Part shown: positions 7,101 through 7,313 of the stretch, in pieces
Layout: each line of letters begins with the position of its first letter
Numbering within the stretch: the first letter of the stretch is position 1
Source of the DNA: CAYNDB01 sp964395915
GTDB taxonomy: Bacteria > Nitrospinota_A > UBA7883 > JAJRTC01
Length of the DNA: 7,313 nucleotides
Direction of reading: 5' to 3'
Assembly (NCBI GenBank): GCA_964395915.1
Contig: CAYNDB010000120.1
Coordinates: 1-7,313, forward strand
The notes under the pieces: generated by a model
Told to the model about the DNA's origin: nothing
The model's database searches: none
Seen by the model: only the letters and a program-made list of their open reading frames with translations
Made by a program: the position numbers and the translations under genes

Positions 7101-7313
7101 CGTTTTCCACATTAACTTTCTCAAAAACAGCTAATAGCGCCACAGCGGCTCCAGCCATTCCTTGAGCCTGCTTTCTGGCAGCAGCCCTGTTTAAGAGCGG
7201 GATGTTGAATGAACCATCCCTCCGTTTTAGAATGTTGACTATCGGGCCGTCCACCTCGAGGGAGGTTAAGGTAAGCGCTACTTTCACAGTCTGCCAGATA
7301 TTTATTTTGGCGG
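4138..7313 (-). CDS. AsmA/YhdP-like inter-membrane transport protein, N-terminus beyond window
   Basis: At least 1057 codons of a giant, beta-strand-rich envelope protein of the AsmA-like superfamily (YhdP/TamB relatives), which in known cases are anchored in the inner membrane and form a hydrophobic groove carrying phospholipids towards the outer membrane. The frame is open to the right edge. The GTG at 7287 is internal, since AKINIWQTVKVALTL reads straight through it as one beta-rich stretch. The N-terminal membrane anchor is therefore missing. Visible parts: an AsmA-like N-terminal region with VDGPIVNILKRRDGSFNIPLL (split: 7252-7210 and 7209-7190); a DUF3971-like central region (about 6540-6130); and a lysine/glutamate-rich insertion DKEKEKDKKEP (about 5054-5022). 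The C-terminal AsmA-like domain (about 4830-4160) has SSGEGVIRKFNVLGKIFSLL, the strand LDMRIAVMPF, the hydrophobic IPLVGHILTGGQKALIALYF and GPISDPDTKAIPF, ending QRILELPIKAIYIL. The family is confident; the lipid substrate and exact subfamily are inferred. Confidence 0.87.
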   Translation of the reverse strand, partial: AKINIWQTVKVALTLTSLEVDGPIVNILKRRDGSFNIPLLNRAAARKQAQGMAGAAVALLAVFEKVNVENGTMQWEDRRASLAPVKARFSDIVVNFERGKKFDNGSLSITGTLKQRNEKPTPFRLSSEVDNIKINDSGAEASFTAQVSVNDLNVDHFWPYLRRHIPFQRFNCLLSWNGSFTGELGSSIKAKGDFTLAGMRLRLKEAFTTDIRPPKLTVAYDVLINRQTLLVNNAIARMGSIEVETKGTIEEYKSANPKILLSIDTNDINIKNLKKYLPDKALTAQQTEFIKHHIERGVVALKNFQFDGDLDKLRYLNTPESLRSFSGTLQVSKLKIMFSGLTYPFEDIEGSVSLSGDQLLLSGVSGRYGSSVLQEISGPISNIHEWPTYTIYMKADVDLMEGKKLLAGLTTAPELKKHIEQIEQMSGEVKMDVIVAGAVKNPVTSLTIDGKISFEDVGMSHALVGVPIVGMNGMVELNLNDMNIKKLEWKAGESSFTFAGKIKNIFKSDPSFDLRLLSKLALDDINKVRFITFGEVYDHSGHAMLEMNIKGNFDAFEISNLLDMTNARYRLMDIIHKREGLRNIYTFTGTVKKREKLKIEKLVMDLGESRITLRGEVGKFLEGEGINLTLDSDGVLMNDLDKFLRPFEDIEAGGYISGKLSIIKEKGGEAPKMYGSLRFENADFKLPIFRGVFRECNGVFELLNDSLFLKNGSGKFNGGKFRLTARGKIKSKPEFTLNVDADSLNLIDLIKDPDKEKEKDKKEPHLWKWEVIGKSKKGTIGDIHYQDLGMKMIFKDKNFHFKPLTFTAYGGNFRWEGDVAILKNDRISIDSKIDIQDMEMGEYIKDISKKEGVISGKLNIRGPVKGFGENWGAIKKTLEGSLSVSSGEGVIRKFNVLGKIFSLLNVSQYFKLKVPNLSVDGMPFENITANFKIASGMAHTANLKIDSESMRIAVTGAYNISDTKLDMRIAVMPFVAVDRILSNIPLVGHILTGGQKALIALYFVSKGPISDPDTKAIPFQSLGLQAAGIIQRILELPIKAIYILSGDENGGNISTGK

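Noticed and set aside
4138..7287. GTG at 7287 as the true start of the AsmA-like gene
   Set aside because: The frame stays open to the window edge and the residues before the GTG (AKINIWQT) continue the same beta-strand pattern. No membrane anchor follows the GTG, although family members need one, so the gene is simply cut by the window.
1..7313. Mobile elements, CRISPR arrays, tRNA or rRNA genes, toxin-antitoxin or phage genes
   Set aside because: No repeats with regular spacing, no transposase or integrase motifs and no tRNA-like cloverleaf were seen. Nearly all bases are taken by five long minus-strand genes and one partial plus-strand gene.

Overview
The window looks like a bacterial chromosome segment from a Gram-negative (diderm) organism. 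It encodes a long AsmA/YhdP-type envelope protein, an exported DUF3108 protein and a PmtA-like phospholipid methyltransferase. Base composition is moderate and even, and I see no mobile elements, tRNAs, rRNAs or CRISPR. The bacterial form of pyruvoyl-dependent arginine decarboxylase and the AsmA C-terminal wording would fit a delta-proteobacterial or Nitrospinota-like lineage. That placement is only an impression from the protein sequences.

Layout. At the left edge (1-334, + strand) is the C-terminal part of an agmatinase-family ureohydrolase, cut by the window start. Facing it, 22 bases away, is the end of a five-gene minus-strand series that fills the rest of the window. In its direction of transcription the series runs: AsmA/YhdP-like protein (right edge to 4138, N-terminus outside the window), a class I SAM-dependent methyltransferase resembling phosphatidylethanolamine N-methyltransferase (4111-3473), an exported DUF3108 protein (start at 3527 or, as I prefer, 3476; end 2631), glutamine-dependent NAD+ synthetase (2634-946), and pyruvoyl-dependent arginine decarboxylase (899-357). 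Gaps are 26 nt, an overlap, a 4-nt ATGA overlap and 46 nt, so a single transcript is plausible. I found no convincing promoter or terminator inside it.

Two functional themes appear. The left end holds both enzymes of the arginine -> agmatine -> putrescine route, encoded convergently. The right part holds three envelope/lipid genes: a probable inter-membrane lipid bridge, a probable phospholipid head-group methylase and a secreted protein of unknown function. The NAD+ synthetase between them is a housekeeping gene that is apparently translationally coupled to the DUF3108 gene. The most unusual local feature is the probable CTG start of the DUF3108 gene inside a CTGA overlap with the methyltransferase stop. 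The most interesting biological lead is the AsmA-methyltransferase-DUF3108 trio. All proteins except DUF3108 belong to recognisable families, and I see no clear evidence of a wholly novel system.
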